Notes: generated from the letters alone by a model not told the origin. Shown: positions 24,409 to 34,539, numbered from the stretch's first letter. The stretch is 64,000 bases of DNA from Solobacterium moorei (GCF_036323475.1 NZ_AP028934.1:434001-498000); one strand, 5' to 3'. Made by a program: numbers and translations.

Positions 24409-26406
24409 TTATTTTGAATTTTTAGGAGGAAGGGTAAATAATTCGTTTTTGCGCTTTCCTTCTTCGATGAGATTGTTATAAGCGAGCTGTGCATAAGTCT
24501 CTAGTCTTGATGAATAAGCATTTTGATTGCCATATACAAAGTAGTTACCATCTTTATCAATACAACCTAAAGCCGATACAACAGGTACGTCTTGATATAT
24601 ATTTTGAAGGAAGTTTTGATATGGCGTTAGCTTTACGTTTGCGTTTTCCGCAAGTAAGGTGCTGAGGTAGTTTGCGCTGATATAAGGGATTATACCGCTT
24701 GGAATATCATAGTTTGCCCACATAAAGAAGTGGGTGATATATCTGCGTTGATTTTCCGCATCACTGAGTTCGTGAAGACTCTTACCATAGAGTTCTTCGT
24801 AGAATTCATCTTCAATAAATGGTTGATGGTCACCATACATCAAGATAATTGTTGGTTCAGAAACGTTCTTGAAGTAATTTACAAGTTGTTCTAGAGCCAT
24901 ATCACTACGACGGATAATGCTGAGATATTCTTCTGTTTGCGGATAATTTCCTTTCATTGAAGTGATATGGACATCGTGAATCAATCCTGTATCGTATGGC
25001 GAATGATTCTGCATCGTTACATTAAACATGAAAAATGGTTTTGATGTATCACGCTGTTCATATAAATCAATGACGTGTTGGAAATCCCATTCATCAGAAA
25101 TGTAGTTTCTTAACCTTTGATAGTTTGTGATATCCTCCATACCGATAAATCGATCAAAGTTCATGTATTGGTAAGTGTTTATGCGATTCCAATTTTCTTT
25201 GTAGTAAGGGTGGAAGGCGGTCGTACTATAGTTTTGATTGGATAAAGTCATCGCAAGACCAGGTTGCGTATGTTTTTCGTATAGTGTATAGGCATTGGAA
25301 CCAATTGGTAAAAAGGCCATAGAGTTACCGGTTAGAAATTCATATTCAGTATTGCTGGTGCCGGTTCCTATCGTGGAAACATAGACATTTCCTTGGATGG
25401 TATTTTTAGCATTCCTCATACTATTTTCAAATGGAAGATAGTCTGTATCAGTCTGAAACGATCCAACAACTTGTAAATCTGAGAAGGCTTCATTCATGAT
25501 CGTAATGATATTCGGATGTTCTACCGTCGCATTTGGATGTTGATAGAGTGCTGTCTCCGTGATGGTTTGGGTAGAACTGGTATTCTCCTTTAATTGTGTT
25601 GAAAGTGTTTCTATATCATAGCCATGCGGCTTTTGAAGGGAAAGATAGCGTGTATTCACGAAGAATTCCGCAATCGCACCATAGTTTTCATAACCTCTTG
25701 CTTGATTGAAGAAGTCAGGTGTTGCACCAAGTGTAAGTTGAAAGAAATCGGTACCATAAAAAGTAATCAAAACTGCAGCAGATAGGAAAAGGCAAGTTGT
25801 ACGATAGAGTATCCGTTGTTTTGTTTTCTTTGCTTTTGGTAACCAGAATAACAGTGCAAAGATGAAATTAACCACGGTTAGCGTAAATAGCACTTGTACA
25901 TTGAATGTTATCTGATAATTGGTAGCGACGCCAGCTGCGGTTTTGATGACACTTAAATCCCATGGTAAAAGAGGGATTCCTTTAAACTGCTTTACATACA
26001 TGTTTGCAATTCCGAAGATACATAGGATCATAGTTGTAATCGCAAAAGAGAATTTCATACTTGCAAGTAGTACGTAGAAAATCATTGCAATCAGAAGAAT
26101 GATACCGTAGTTAACAAATACATTACCGATACCTTCGATATCGGAGAGTAAGTTATTGTTGCAGAGTTCGACTGACATTTCTATCAGTAATGGAACAAGC
26201 ATGATTGTAATCACTTTGACTATCGTATCGATTTTTGGTTTATGGGGTAGCCATTTTAAAAGAATAGATAAGAGCGATACGATGCTCGCGATGAAAAACA
26301 TGGTATTTGTTGGATCAAGCTTATGATAATTCTGATAGAAATAGAAGTTTGCGACCAGTAAAATGGTTGTGATTAGGAGTGGAATGATTCGTCTTAATTT
26401 ATTCAT
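24409..26406 (-). CDS. LTA synthase-like sulfatase-family membrane protein
   Basis: The 665-residue protein starts at MNKLRRIIPLLITTILLV, where the first helix begins. An upstream TTG start would add 27 unlikely residues. The N-terminal half has five membrane helices and the C-terminal half is an extracellular sulfatase-type domain. The nucleophile region is STIGTGTSNTEYEFLTG, and metal-site motifs NEAFSD, MYGDHQP and FFMFNVTMQNHSPYD are present. The family transfers glycerol-phosphate from phosphatidylglycerol to polymer or glycolipid. Exact product (LTA, primase or other) is not decidable. The start has no ribosome site and a promoter ends 7 nt upstream. Confidence 0.85.
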   Translation of the reverse strand: MNKLRRIIPLLITTILLVANFYFYQNYHKLDPTNTMFFIASIVSLLSILLKWLPHKPKIDTIVKVITIMLVPLLIEMSVELCNNNLLSDIEGIGNVFVNYGIILLIAMIFYVLLASMKFSFAITTMILCIFGIANMYVKQFKGIPLLPWDLSVIKTAAGVATNYQITFNVQVLFTLTVVNFIFALLFWLPKAKKTKQRILYRTTCLFLSAAVLITFYGTDFFQLTLGATPDFFNQARGYENYGAIAEFFVNTRYLSLQKPHGYDIETLSTQLKENTSSTQTITETALYQHPNATVEHPNIITIMNEAFSDLQVVGSFQTDTDYLPFENSMRNAKNTIQGNVYVSTIGTGTSNTEYEFLTGNSMAFLPIGSNAYTLYEKHTQPGLAMTLSNQNYSTTAFHPYYKENWNRINTYQYMNFDRFIGMEDITNYQRLRNYISDEWDFQHVIDLYEQRDTSKPFFMFNVTMQNHSPYDTGLIHDVHITSMKGNYPQTEEYLSIIRRSDMALEQLVNYFKNVSEPTIILMYGDHQPFIEDEFYEELYGKSLHELSDAENQRRYITHFFMWANYDIPSGIIPYISANYLSTLLAENANVKLTPYQNFLQNIYQDVPVVSALGCIDKDGNYFVYGNQNAYSSRLETYAQLAYNNLIEEGKRKNELFTLPPKNSK

Positions 26407-26412
26407 AAGAAT

Positions 26413-26442
26413 ATTATAGTAAGATTGTAATGGAATTGTCAC
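26413..26442 (-). promoter_or_regulatory. Promoter predicting a leaderless LTA-synthase-like mRNA
   Basis: On the minus strand GTGACA (26442-26437), an 18-bp spacer and TATAAT (26418-26413) place transcription start at or next to the ATG at 26406. No purine-rich site lies before that ATG. Confidence 0.5.
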
Positions 26443-26570
26443 TTTTGTTATATATACTATGTTTGCAAGATGGTAGAATATTGTCAAAGAGTTAGTTTAT
26501 TCTACTTATATCAAAAGAAATACATCATTTTGCAAGATATAGTCTGTTAGAAAAGATACAGGAGATTTGT

Positions 26571-27719
26571 ATGCTAAAAAATAAGAAGATTTTGATTGCG
26601 GTACTTGTTGCGGTTGTGGCGATTGTCGCTACAATATTTACCTTCTTCCAAAAGAATCTTGGTGGAACTAGTGGAGGGTCGGTTGCCTATGTAGATACCA
26701 TTAGTAATATCATGGGTTCTACGGGTGGTGGAAATGACCGTTATTCTGGTGTGGTAGAAGCCCAACAGAGTGTAAAGGTCAACAAAAACCAAGAGAAGAA
26801 GATTGAACAGGTATTTGTGTCTGTTGGTGATCAGGTAATTCCTACAACAGTCCTTTTCCGCTACGATGTTTCAGAAGCGCAAAAACAGATTAGTTCAATC
26901 AATTTAGATATTGAATCATTAAGAGGCACAATTACGGACAAGTATAATGCAATCTCCGAATATAAAGCCAGTGGTGATACCAGTCAGATTGCGATTGCGG
27001 AAAATGATATTCGTGTTGCACAGTTATCTATCCAACAAAAGCAGCTGGATTTAGCTGCGAAACAAAAAGAAATCGATAATGCGAATGTGCTTGCCAATAC
27101 AACTGGGATTATTAAGGCAATTAATGAAAATGGTACAGATGCACAAGGTAATGCAACAGCGTTTATCGAAATCTCACAGTCTGGTGACTTTAGAGTGAAG
27201 GGTACCATTGACGAAACATCCATTACATCTATCACACTTGGACAAGAGATGATTGTACGCTCTAGAACAGATGAGACAAAGTTTTGGACAGGTAAGATTA
27301 CAGAAATTAAGACAGAACCAAACGCAAAACAGAATGATATGTATAGCATGGGTGGCTCTAGTAACTCTGAAAAGGCTAGTACATATCCATTCTATATTTC
27401 ATTAGATTCTTCTGATGGTTTAATGCTAGGACAGCATGTATATATTGAAAAGAATAATGGTACTGCTGTGAAGAAAGAAGGCATCTGGTTAGATGCGTCT
27501 TATGTTGTTATGGAAGGCGATAAAGCATACCTTTGGGTTGCTAACAAGAACAACCGTTTAGAGAAGCGTGAAGTTGAAGTTGGTGAGCTGGATCAAAACT
27601 TATACCAGTATGAAATTAAATCTGGCGTATCTGAATCTGATAGTATTGCATGGCCAATGGAAGACTATAAAGAAGGTATGAAGACAGAACCTATCTCTAC
27701 AGCAGGAAGTGGAGAATAA
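26571..27719 (+). CDS. Efflux periplasmic-adaptor-like (MacA/HlyD) protein 1
   Basis: The 382-residue protein has an N-terminal membrane anchor (ILIAVLVAVVAIVATIF, residues 7-23). A split lipoyl/barrel adaptor domain follows: SGVVEAQQSVKVNKNQEKKIEQVFVSVGDQV, then a coiled hairpin (residues 105-165, rich in I-A-E-N-D-I and KQKEID), then GIIKAINENG and an AFIEISQSG barrel piece. In Gram-positives such proteins join an ABC transporter of the MacB type. CAGGAGA precedes the ATG. It starts a four-gene operon with 2-bp or overlapping junctions. Confidence 0.85.
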   Translation: MLKNKKILIAVLVAVVAIVATIFTFFQKNLGGTSGGSVAYVDTISNIMGSTGGGNDRYSGVVEAQQSVKVNKNQEKKIEQVFVSVGDQVIPTTVLFRYDVSEAQKQISSINLDIESLRGTITDKYNAISEYKASGDTSQIAIAENDIRVAQLSIQQKQLDLAAKQKEIDNANVLANTTGIIKAINENGTDAQGNATAFIEISQSGDFRVKGTIDETSITSITLGQEMIVRSRTDETKFWTGKITEIKTEPNAKQNDMYSMGGSSNSEKASTYPFYISLDSSDGLMLGQHVYIEKNNGTAVKKEGIWLDASYVVMEGDKAYLWVANKNNRLEKREVEVGELDQNLYQYEIKSGVSESDSIAWPMEDYKEGMKTEPISTAGSGE

Positions 27720-27721
27720 GT

Positions 27722-28396
27722 ATGTTATTGAACTTACAAGGAATCTATAAAAGTTATGGCGGCACCATCGAAGTACCTGTTTTGAAGAATATTTCTTTTC
27801 AGGTGGCAGAAGGTGAGTATGTCGCAATTATGGGTCCTTCTGGTTCAGGGAAGACAACATTAATGAATATCATTGGATGTTTGGATCGCTGTACAGAAGG
27901 AACCTACGAATTGGATGGTACAGATATTTCACGTATTTCTGAAAATGAACTATCAGAAGTTCGTTTAAAGAAAATTGGTTTCGTGTTTCAGACATTTGAA
28001 CTTTTACCTAGTGAAACCGCAATTGAAAATGTTGCATTACCACTTGTATATGCGGGTATCTCAAAGGCAGAACGCGAAAAGGCTGCAGTTGAAGCACTTA
28101 CCAAAGTCGGTCTAGGAGATCGTATAAATTTTAAGCCAAATCAATTATCTGGTGGACAAAAGCAGCGTGTAGCGATTGCACGTGCATTAATCAATCATCC
28201 ACGTATTCTTTTGGCGGATGAACCGACAGGTGCACTAGACCAAGCATCTGGAAAGCAGGTCATGGAATTATTTGAGGAATTAAATAAAGAAGGTGTCACA
28301 ATTGTTATGATTACACACGACGCGCATGTTGCAAGTAAGGCGAAGCGTGTGATTCATATTATTGATGGCATGATACAGGAGGGCAGGGATGAATAA
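27722..28396 (+). CDS. MacB/LolD-type ABC transporter ATPase
   Basis: The 224-residue ATPase has Walker A GPSGSGKTT (residues 37-45), Q-loop VFQTFELLP, signature LSGGQKQRVAIARALI near 141, Walker B ILLADEPTGALD and the H-loop THDAHVASKA. The form is that of the MacB/LolD/FtsE clade, which drives export or mechanotransmission rather than uptake. It starts 2 bp after adaptor 1 and overlaps adaptor 2 by 8 bp. Confidence 0.93.
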   Translation: MLLNLQGIYKSYGGTIEVPVLKNISFQVAEGEYVAIMGPSGSGKTTLMNIIGCLDRCTEGTYELDGTDISRISENELSEVRLKKIGFVFQTFELLPSETAIENVALPLVYAGISKAEREKAAVEALTKVGLGDRINFKPNQLSGGQKQRVAIARALINHPRILLADEPTGALDQASGKQVMELFEELNKEGVTIVMITHDAHVASKAKRVIHIIDGMIQEGRDE

Positions 28397-30092
28397 AAAA
28401 CGAGTCATTATCAGTGTTTCTGTCGTTGCGGCCTTAGTACTTGGTTACTTTGGAATCCTCCAATATCGTAAGGCATCCCGTAAGGTGGATGTTGTCCAAG
28501 TTAGTACGATGAATATGGGTGGAAATCCAACGGAACCACAAATGAGTGGTTTGGTATCCGATTCAGCCACACAGACTGTTACACCATCCGTATCTCAAAT
28601 TATCACTGCAGTATATGTTACTGAAGGTCAAGCAGTATCCGCTGGTGACAAGTTATTGGCATATGATATTACAAGCTTAAACTATACAGTGGAATTGCAG
28701 AAGATTGAAATTTCTACTACACAGCTTCGTTTAGAACAAGCAAAGAAAGAATTGCTACAACTACAAAACACAAAACCGATAGAAAGAAGAGCAACCCCAA
28801 CACCTACTCCTACACCTGAGCCGGAATATAGGCTGGATACAGAAATAGGCCCACAGGTAGAAGAAAATAAAGTGTGGAATTATCTAAATGCGTTAACGGA
28901 TGAGGATACAGAGTTTACAAAGGATCTCGATGAACCAACCCCGACGCCTACGCCAACCCCAGGGTCAACTCCAACACCTACACCTACTCCTACTCCAACT
29001 CCTACACCTACCCCAGCAGTTCCTGCTGTAAACACATATGAAAAGGGTACAAAAGCCAATCCATATCACTTTGCCATAAAGAGTGATGGTTTCCTTACTG
29101 GTAAGTTTATCAAAGAACTCATTCACAAAGCAGAAACAGATGGAAAGAGATTCTATGTTTCCCTTGATGTTTACAAAGATGATGATAAGACAAAGGGTCT
29201 TGTAGATTCATGGCTAGTATCTGTAGATAGGCTAAAGGAAATCTTGGGTACAGAAACAAATGATATGGCAAAGTTAGATCTAAAGACACGCACAATTCTC
29301 GTAGTGTTAGTTCCTCACGAAGAACCTGCACCTGAAATTGAACCAAATGGTATGACGGCCTCAGAACTGGTACGTGCAATTCACGCAAAGGAATCTGAAA
29401 TTCGTGAGTATGATATCGATATTCGCCGTAAACAGTTAGAACTATCAGAATTACAGACACAGTTGGCAGATGGCGTTGTTTACGCAAAGCGCAATGGTGT
29501 TATTAAAGGTCTAAAGGATATGAATAATGTACCTACGGATGGAACACCGTTCTTGACTGTCGCAGGTGGAACAGGTACAGAAGTAAAGGGCACAATTTCA
29601 GAATTGTTATTAACAACAATTCAAAAGGGTACGAAGGTATCTGTTACAAGTTATGAAACGGGTTCAATCTACGAAGCAGTCGTTACACAGATTGATAACT
29701 TCCCAACGAATTCTAGTGAAGGATTCTATGGTGGTAATCCAAATGTTTCGATGTACGGTTTTACTGCATATATTGAAAAGGGTGATGATTTAAAACAAGG
29801 TGCGTATCTTGCCTTATCAATCCAAAAAGAAAATACAGATACATCTTCCATCTATCTTAGCAATGCCTTTATCCGTGATGACCATGGACAGAAGTATGTT
29901 ATGAAAGATGTAGATGGAAAACTTGTAAAGACATATATCAAGACGGGTAAAGTGTACTTCAATATGTCGACAGAAGTATTATCTGGCCTTTCAGATACGG
30001 ACTATATTGCCTTCCCATATGGCGATGGTGCAATTGAAGGTACTCGTACACAGATTGGTATGGGCGACAACGCTATGTACGGAGGCTACTAA
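28389..30092 (+). CDS. Second adaptor protein with Thr-Pro repeats
   Basis: The 567-residue protein has a membrane anchor at residues 4-24 and an adaptor N-terminus (SGLVSDSATQTVTPSVSQIITAVYVTEGQAVSAGDKLL). Then come two Thr-Pro low-complexity tracts (about residues 136-146 and 182-215), a unique insert of about 100 residues between them and after them, a coiled hairpin (SELVRAIHAKESEIREYDIDI), and a barrel domain (GVIKGLKDMNNVPTDGTPFLTVAGG). It resembles HlyD/MacA adaptors with an inserted extracellular domain on proline-rich linkers. Its start overlaps the ATPase gene, and its stop overlaps the permease start by 1 bp. Confidence 0.8.
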   Translation: MNKKRVIISVSVVAALVLGYFGILQYRKASRKVDVVQVSTMNMGGNPTEPQMSGLVSDSATQTVTPSVSQIITAVYVTEGQAVSAGDKLLAYDITSLNYTVELQKIEISTTQLRLEQAKKELLQLQNTKPIERRATPTPTPTPEPEYRLDTEIGPQVEENKVWNYLNALTDEDTEFTKDLDEPTPTPTPTPGSTPTPTPTPTPTPTPTPAVPAVNTYEKGTKANPYHFAIKSDGFLTGKFIKELIHKAETDGKRFYVSLDVYKDDDKTKGLVDSWLVSVDRLKEILGTETNDMAKLDLKTRTILVVLVPHEEPAPEIEPNGMTASELVRAIHAKESEIREYDIDIRRKQLELSELQTQLADGVVYAKRNGVIKGLKDMNNVPTDGTPFLTVAGGTGTEVKGTISELLLTTIQKGTKVSVTSYETGSIYEAVVTQIDNFPTNSSEGFYGGNPNVSMYGFTAYIEKGDDLKQGAYLALSIQKENTDTSSIYLSNAFIRDDHGQKYVMKDVDGKLVKTYIKTGKVYFNMSTEVLSGLSDTDYIAFPYGDGAIEGTRTQIGMGDNAMYGGY

Positions 30093-31339
30093 TGGGTGAG
30101 AATATTAGATTATCAATTCGTGGAATCCTATCACATAAGATGCGTTCGATTCTAACAATGCTGGGTATTATTATCGGTATTGCGGCAATCATCGCTATCG
30201 TTTCCACAATCAAAGGTACAAATGAACAGATTCAAACAAACCTCATTGGCTCGGGTGTCAATACCGTCAATGTACGTATGACCCAAGGTGATTGGGAGTA
30301 TGATTTTGGACAGGGCATTCCTGGTAAATACAGAGAAGTCTCTACATTTCAAAAAGAGGATTTAAAGAAGATTCCTGGTGTGGTCAATGTGTCACTCTAT
30401 CATCGCCGTCAGGTATACGATGGCGTATTCCATCTAACAAACTCTTTAACAGGCGGATATGTATACGGAATCGATGATACATATTTACAGACAAATGGTT
30501 TGATTGTAAGCCGTGGTAGAGCTTTTTCTACAAATGATGTCGATAAGAATCGCAAGGTTTGTTTATTGGATAAGGTTTCTGCAGAACAGTTATTCCAAGG
30601 AGAAAATCCAATTGGTAAAACAGTAGAAATTCAAAAGGAACCATTTGTGGTTGTTGGTGTTGTTTCGCCAGCGGTAGAGTTTGAACCTACCATCAAAAAC
30701 ATGAATGATTACTATACATATAACCAAGATACTTCTGGAAAGGTATATGTACCAACATCAGTATGGCCGTTGTTATATCAATATGATGAGCCAGAAAATG
30801 TAATATTACGTGCAAAAGATACAAACTCAATGACAACGATTGGTAAGCAAGCTGAGGAAATTTTAAACGCTACAGCAACTGGTAATAGTGATACAAGCTA
30901 TAAGTCAGAAGATCTGATGAAGCAAGCAAAGCAAATTCAACAGTTATCTCAAGCAACCAATACAATGTTGTTGTGGATTGCGGGTATATCCTTGCTTGTT
31001 GGTGGTATTGGTGTTATGAATATCATGTTAGTAAGTGTAACCGAAAGAACACGCGAGATTGGTCTGAAGAAGGCGATTGGTGCTCCTAAGAAATCAATTC
31101 TGATTCAATTCTTGACGGAAGCAGTCGTATTAACATCGACTGGTGGTGTGATTGGAGTCATTTCAGGTGTTATCCTAGCATTCCTAATATCGAAGCTAAA
31201 TGGTACACCGATAGCCATCAGTGTCGAAGCTTCTATCTTTGCAGTATTATTCTCTATGTTAATTGGTATTGTGTTTGGTATCTTACCATCCTACAAGGCC
31301 GCAAACTTAGATCCTATCGACGCATTACGTCGTGAATAA
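30092..31339 (+). CDS. MacB-like FtsX-domain permease
   Basis: The 415-residue protein has the MacB_PCD N-terminus (HKMRSILTMLGIIIGIAAIIAIVSTIKGTN, residues 15-44). A large extracellular domain (residues 55-285) follows. The FtsX region has three helices, beginning MLLWIAGISLLVGGIGVMNIMLVSVTERTREIGLKKAIGA and ending ILPSYKAANLDPIDALRRE. It works with the ATPase and two adaptors as an efflux or mechanotransmission pump for a peptide, lipid or drug. The substrate is unknown. Confidence 0.92.
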   Translation: MGENIRLSIRGILSHKMRSILTMLGIIIGIAAIIAIVSTIKGTNEQIQTNLIGSGVNTVNVRMTQGDWEYDFGQGIPGKYREVSTFQKEDLKKIPGVVNVSLYHRRQVYDGVFHLTNSLTGGYVYGIDDTYLQTNGLIVSRGRAFSTNDVDKNRKVCLLDKVSAEQLFQGENPIGKTVEIQKEPFVVVGVVSPAVEFEPTIKNMNDYYTYNQDTSGKVYVPTSVWPLLYQYDEPENVILRAKDTNSMTTIGKQAEEILNATATGNSDTSYKSEDLMKQAKQIQQLSQATNTMLLWIAGISLLVGGIGVMNIMLVSVTERTREIGLKKAIGAPKKSILIQFLTEAVVLTSTGGVIGVISGVILAFLISKLNGTPIAISVEASIFAVLFSMLIGIVFGILPSYKAANLDPIDALRRE

Positions 31340-31372
31340 GTGGTTGATGATGTTATTATCAATCACTTTTTT
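31338..31372 (+). terminator. Terminator after the efflux operon
   Basis: AAGTGGTTGAT (31338-31348) pairs with ATCAATCACTT (31358-31368) with one G-U pair, followed by TTTT. Confidence 0.8.
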
Positions 31373-31430
31373 AATGCGAAAAACGGTTGAGAATGATATC
31401 ATAATAAAAACATCGACAGCAGGAGGATAT

Positions 31431-32567
31431 ATGAAATTTTTATTTGCCCCCGATTCATTTAAAGGCACGATGAGTGCTATCAATATTAATCGCTTGTTAA
31501 GACATGCGACGCACCGTGTGTTTGGAAGTGTGGAATATATCGATGTAACAATGGCAGATGGTGGAGAGGGTACAGTGGAAACTGTCACTCGTAATCTGCG
31601 AGGCTCAATTATGTATGTGACAACGCATGGTCCATATATGAAGCGTAGAGAAGCTAAGTTTGGCTTGGTAAATCAAAAAGAAGCAATCCTAGAAGTTGCG
31701 GAAGCAGTGGGTTTAGCATTGGTTCCACAAGAGAAACGCGATCCACGTTACACATCATCCTATGGTGTAGGTGAGTTAATCGCTCACATTCTCGATGATG
31801 GGATTCGTGATATAAAGATTGCGATTGGTGGAACATCCACGAATGATGGTGGTATTGGTGCGATGCAAGCATTAGGTGTACGCTTCTTAGATAAAGATGG
31901 TAATGAAGTAAAAGGAATTGGCGATAGTCTAAAAGATATCGTTACAATCGATACTTCACGTATGAACCCATTAGTTCAAGAAGCTAAATTTACAATCATG
32001 TGTGATGTGGATAATCCTTTATGTGGTCCAAATGGTGCAACAATGTGCTATGGGAAACAAAAGGGTGGTACAGTTGAAGTGCTAGAAGAACTTGAACGGG
32101 GTATGGAAAACTACCGCCAGGTTTTATTAAAAACATTTGGGAAAGATGTAAATGAAATTCCTGGCTCAGGTGCAGCAGGCGGTATAGGTGCAGCCTTCTC
32201 ATTATTCCTAATAGGTGAGATGAAGTCTGGTATTGAAGTTGTAATGGATTTAATGAACTTTGATCAGATGTTAGATGGCGTTGATTATGTCATTAGTGGT
32301 GAGGGAAGAGCTGATGCACAAACACTACATGGCAAAGTACTCTATGGCATCGGCAGACACTGCAAAGAAAGAAATATCCCAGTCATCGCAATTTGTGGAT
32401 GTCTTGGAGATGGTCATGAAGCATTATATGAACACGGTATTACAAAGTTCTATGCAACTACGGATAAGGAACTTTGTGAAAAAGAAATTCTAGCAAACGC
32501 GAATGATAACTTTATGAGCACTGCTGTTCGCATGTTTGAAGATATCAAAAATGGAAAGATTTCTTAG
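31431..32567 (+). CDS. Glycerate kinase (GarK/GlxK family)
   Basis: The 378-residue protein starts at the ATG after AGGAGGATAT; upstream in-frame codons lie in the terminator. Family motifs are FAPDSFKGTMSA (residues 4-15), ADGGEGTVET, GGTSTNDGGIGAMQALG, GSGAAGGIGAAF and SGEGRADAQTLHGKV. It phosphorylates D-glycerate to 2- or 3-phosphoglycerate. It is a single gene with no glycerate transporter nearby. Confidence 0.93.
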   Translation: MKFLFAPDSFKGTMSAININRLLRHATHRVFGSVEYIDVTMADGGEGTVETVTRNLRGSIMYVTTHGPYMKRREAKFGLVNQKEAILEVAEAVGLALVPQEKRDPRYTSSYGVGELIAHILDDGIRDIKIAIGGTSTNDGGIGAMQALGVRFLDKDGNEVKGIGDSLKDIVTIDTSRMNPLVQEAKFTIMCDVDNPLCGPNGATMCYGKQKGGTVEVLEELERGMENYRQVLLKTFGKDVNEIPGSGAAGGIGAAFSLFLIGEMKSGIEVVMDLMNFDQMLDGVDYVISGEGRADAQTLHGKVLYGIGRHCKERNIPVIAICGCLGDGHEALYEHGITKFYATTDKELCEKEILANANDNFMSTAVRMFEDIKNGKIS

Positions 32568-32630
32568 TTGAAAGTCATAGTAAATGATATGATTTACATA
32601 TAGAGAAAAGTATCATGGAGGCTAATTCAT

Positions 32631-32879
32631 ATGATTCTAAAAGTTGTGCGTGAAAAGGAAACAAAATACTATGTTCCCACACAAATTCAAGCAATGGCAA
32701 TTTCAGCTGTCTACAATACAGATGATATGTACGATGTAACATTCATTGTAAATGGAGTTTCTGAACCAGTAAGAACTTTCCCATCCAAAGAAGATGCAGA
32801 AGAATTCTTAGTACGTTTAGATATATTGTATTGTTCACATGATTCATCTGTGCATATCGTAAATTTAAATACGCTATAA
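32631..32879 (+). CDS. Small protein of unknown function (82 aa)
   Basis: The 82-residue product is preceded by ATGGAGG at good spacing. It is soluble, with alternating strand-like segments (YDVTFIVNGVSEPVRTFPSKEDAEEFLVRL). I do not recognise it. The clear ribosome site and codon use support a real gene. It lies between glycerate kinase and an IS. Confidence 0.6.
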   Translation: MILKVVREKETKYYVPTQIQAMAISAVYNTDDMYDVTFIVNGVSEPVRTFPSKEDAEEFLVRLDILYCSHDSSVHIVNLNTL

Positions 32880-33029
32880 GCAATATGCATTTTCATATAA
32901 TCTAATATTGGTGAAGTATTAAAAATGAGATGGTGATAAACCACTAATGCTAGCGCTGGGACTTACACTTGTTCTAGTGACATTAAGCCATAAACAAAAC
33001 ACTTCATTATGAAGTGCCAGAGTGTTGAC

Positions 33030-33060
33030 AAAGTGACATTTTAAACGATGTCACTTTTTA
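33030..33060. terminator. Hairpin inside the left IS end
   Basis: AAAGTGACAT (33030-33039) pairs with ATGTCACTTT (33048-33057), with T and A runs on either side. It follows the transposase stop and can act in both directions. Confidence 0.75.
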
Positions 33061-33075
33061 TTTTGTCTGTAAACT

Positions 33076-34539
33076 TCAATAATATTGACTTTCCAATAAG
33101 ACAAAGTACTGATTTTGAGGTATTAAGCTTAAAAATGGATTTGCTTCCCATTTCCATCGTGCCATTCTTTCTAGATTATGGCATGCAAAAATCATCGACG
33201 CTCTATGTCGATTTTTCTTTAACCCTCTTTCTCGTGTGAATCTCAAGCAATGATTCTCCTTATCCTCCGCAAATACTCTCTCGATTGTCTGTTTGCGTAA
33301 TGGATATATTTCCTTCCATAATGGGGTATACCTTATCTCTTCTGCTGCTTCAAGATAGGGTGCCCATACATGTCTGGTTATCACTTTTGTATTATTCTTG
33401 CTTTTGGTGCATTTATCTTTCAACGGACAGCTGGCACATATTAATGGATTACTCTTGTATTGCCTGTACCCTTGTCGGTTCACTGTTGTATATGTCAATG
33501 TTTGATTGTTTGGACATATATACCAGTCATAGTGTTCGTCATACACATATTCTCTTTTTGGGAAAAAGCCTTTCTTCGTCTGAGGTCTTTTATATGGAAG
33601 TATTGGCTGCTGATGATTATCTATTATCTCTTTGGCAATGGCTGGTGTTTTATATCCTGCATCTAAACATACATTTTTAATTTGATCTCCAAATTTTCCC
33701 TGAAGATGTCTGTATGCACCAAAGAATGAAACACTGTCATGTATATTTCCAGGGACTGTATCAAAGCTCAATACGAATCCATGTTTATCACAGAATGTCT
33801 GCTGTTCATACGCAAAACATTCTTCATGTTCTCCTTTATGATAATTCCCGGATTCAGGATCAGTAGTACTTTGCTTTACTCTTTTTGTTTTTACTATCTC
33901 TATTTCTTCTCCTGTTTCAGAATCAAAATCCAGTTCTGTTCTGTTTAATGAGTGAAATTCTTTTTTACCATCTAATGCTCTTTCTTGGTTTATTTCCTCA
34001 AGCAGGGAATCTTCAAAACATTTTTTTGTGATTTCTATTTCTGCATCTGTATGTTTTCTTTTATTTGCATTGGCTTTAACGTGTGTTCCGTCTCCAAACA
34101 CTGTTTCGAGATCAACAAATCCTGCATCCATAGCTTCCTTAAGTATTCTATTGAATATTTGTTCAAATATATCAGAATCTCCATATCTACGTATATAGTT
34201 CTGGCTCCAGGTAGAATAATTTGGAATACTCTCAAACATTTCATATCCTATAAACTATCTGTATGCCAGATTTACTTCTATTTCCTTACAGGTTTTTCTC
34301 ATACTGTTGATGCCAAAACAGAAGTTAATGAATATCATCTTAAATAAAACCACCGGATCAATGGATGGTCTTCCTTCAGAACTATACAGATCCTTTACCA
34401 GAGGATATATAAAGTTCCAGTCAACAGCTTCTTCAAGCTTTCTGACCATGTGATCTGGTGGTACTAAGTTATCAATAGTATCAAATATTATACTGTCGTG
34501 TTTTATATTATTCCTGCATGTCATTGTCATGATAATCAC
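33076..34539 (-). pseudogene. IS1182-family transposase interrupted by one amber codon
   Basis: The two open segments are in the same frame, separated only by TAG at 34257-34255, in ...VNLAYR-stop-FIGYEMFESIPNYSTWSQ. Family members have Trp at this position, so TGG to TAG is the likely change. Segment 1 (94 aa) has the DUF772-type start with PPDHMVRKLEEAVDW and GRPSIDPVVLFKM. Segment 2 (387 aa) keeps VFGDGTHVKANANK, CLDAGYKTPAIAKEI, the Cys cluster CASCPLKDKC and QTIERVFAEDKENHCLRF. Without readthrough it cannot make a full transposase. The segment-2 Met may start an N-truncated product. Confidence 0.85.

Noticed and set aside
24409-26487. Longer LTA-synthase-like protein from the TTG at 26487
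   Set aside because: The TTG has no ribosome site, the extra 27 residues are not signal-like, and the ATG at 26406 starts just before the first membrane helix.
28795-29030. CRISPR or tandem DNA repeat
   Set aside because: The repetition comes from Thr-Pro codons inside the second adaptor gene.
34235-34265. Programmed frameshift in the second IS transposase
   Set aside because: Both parts are in the same frame; the break is a stop codon, with no slippery run.
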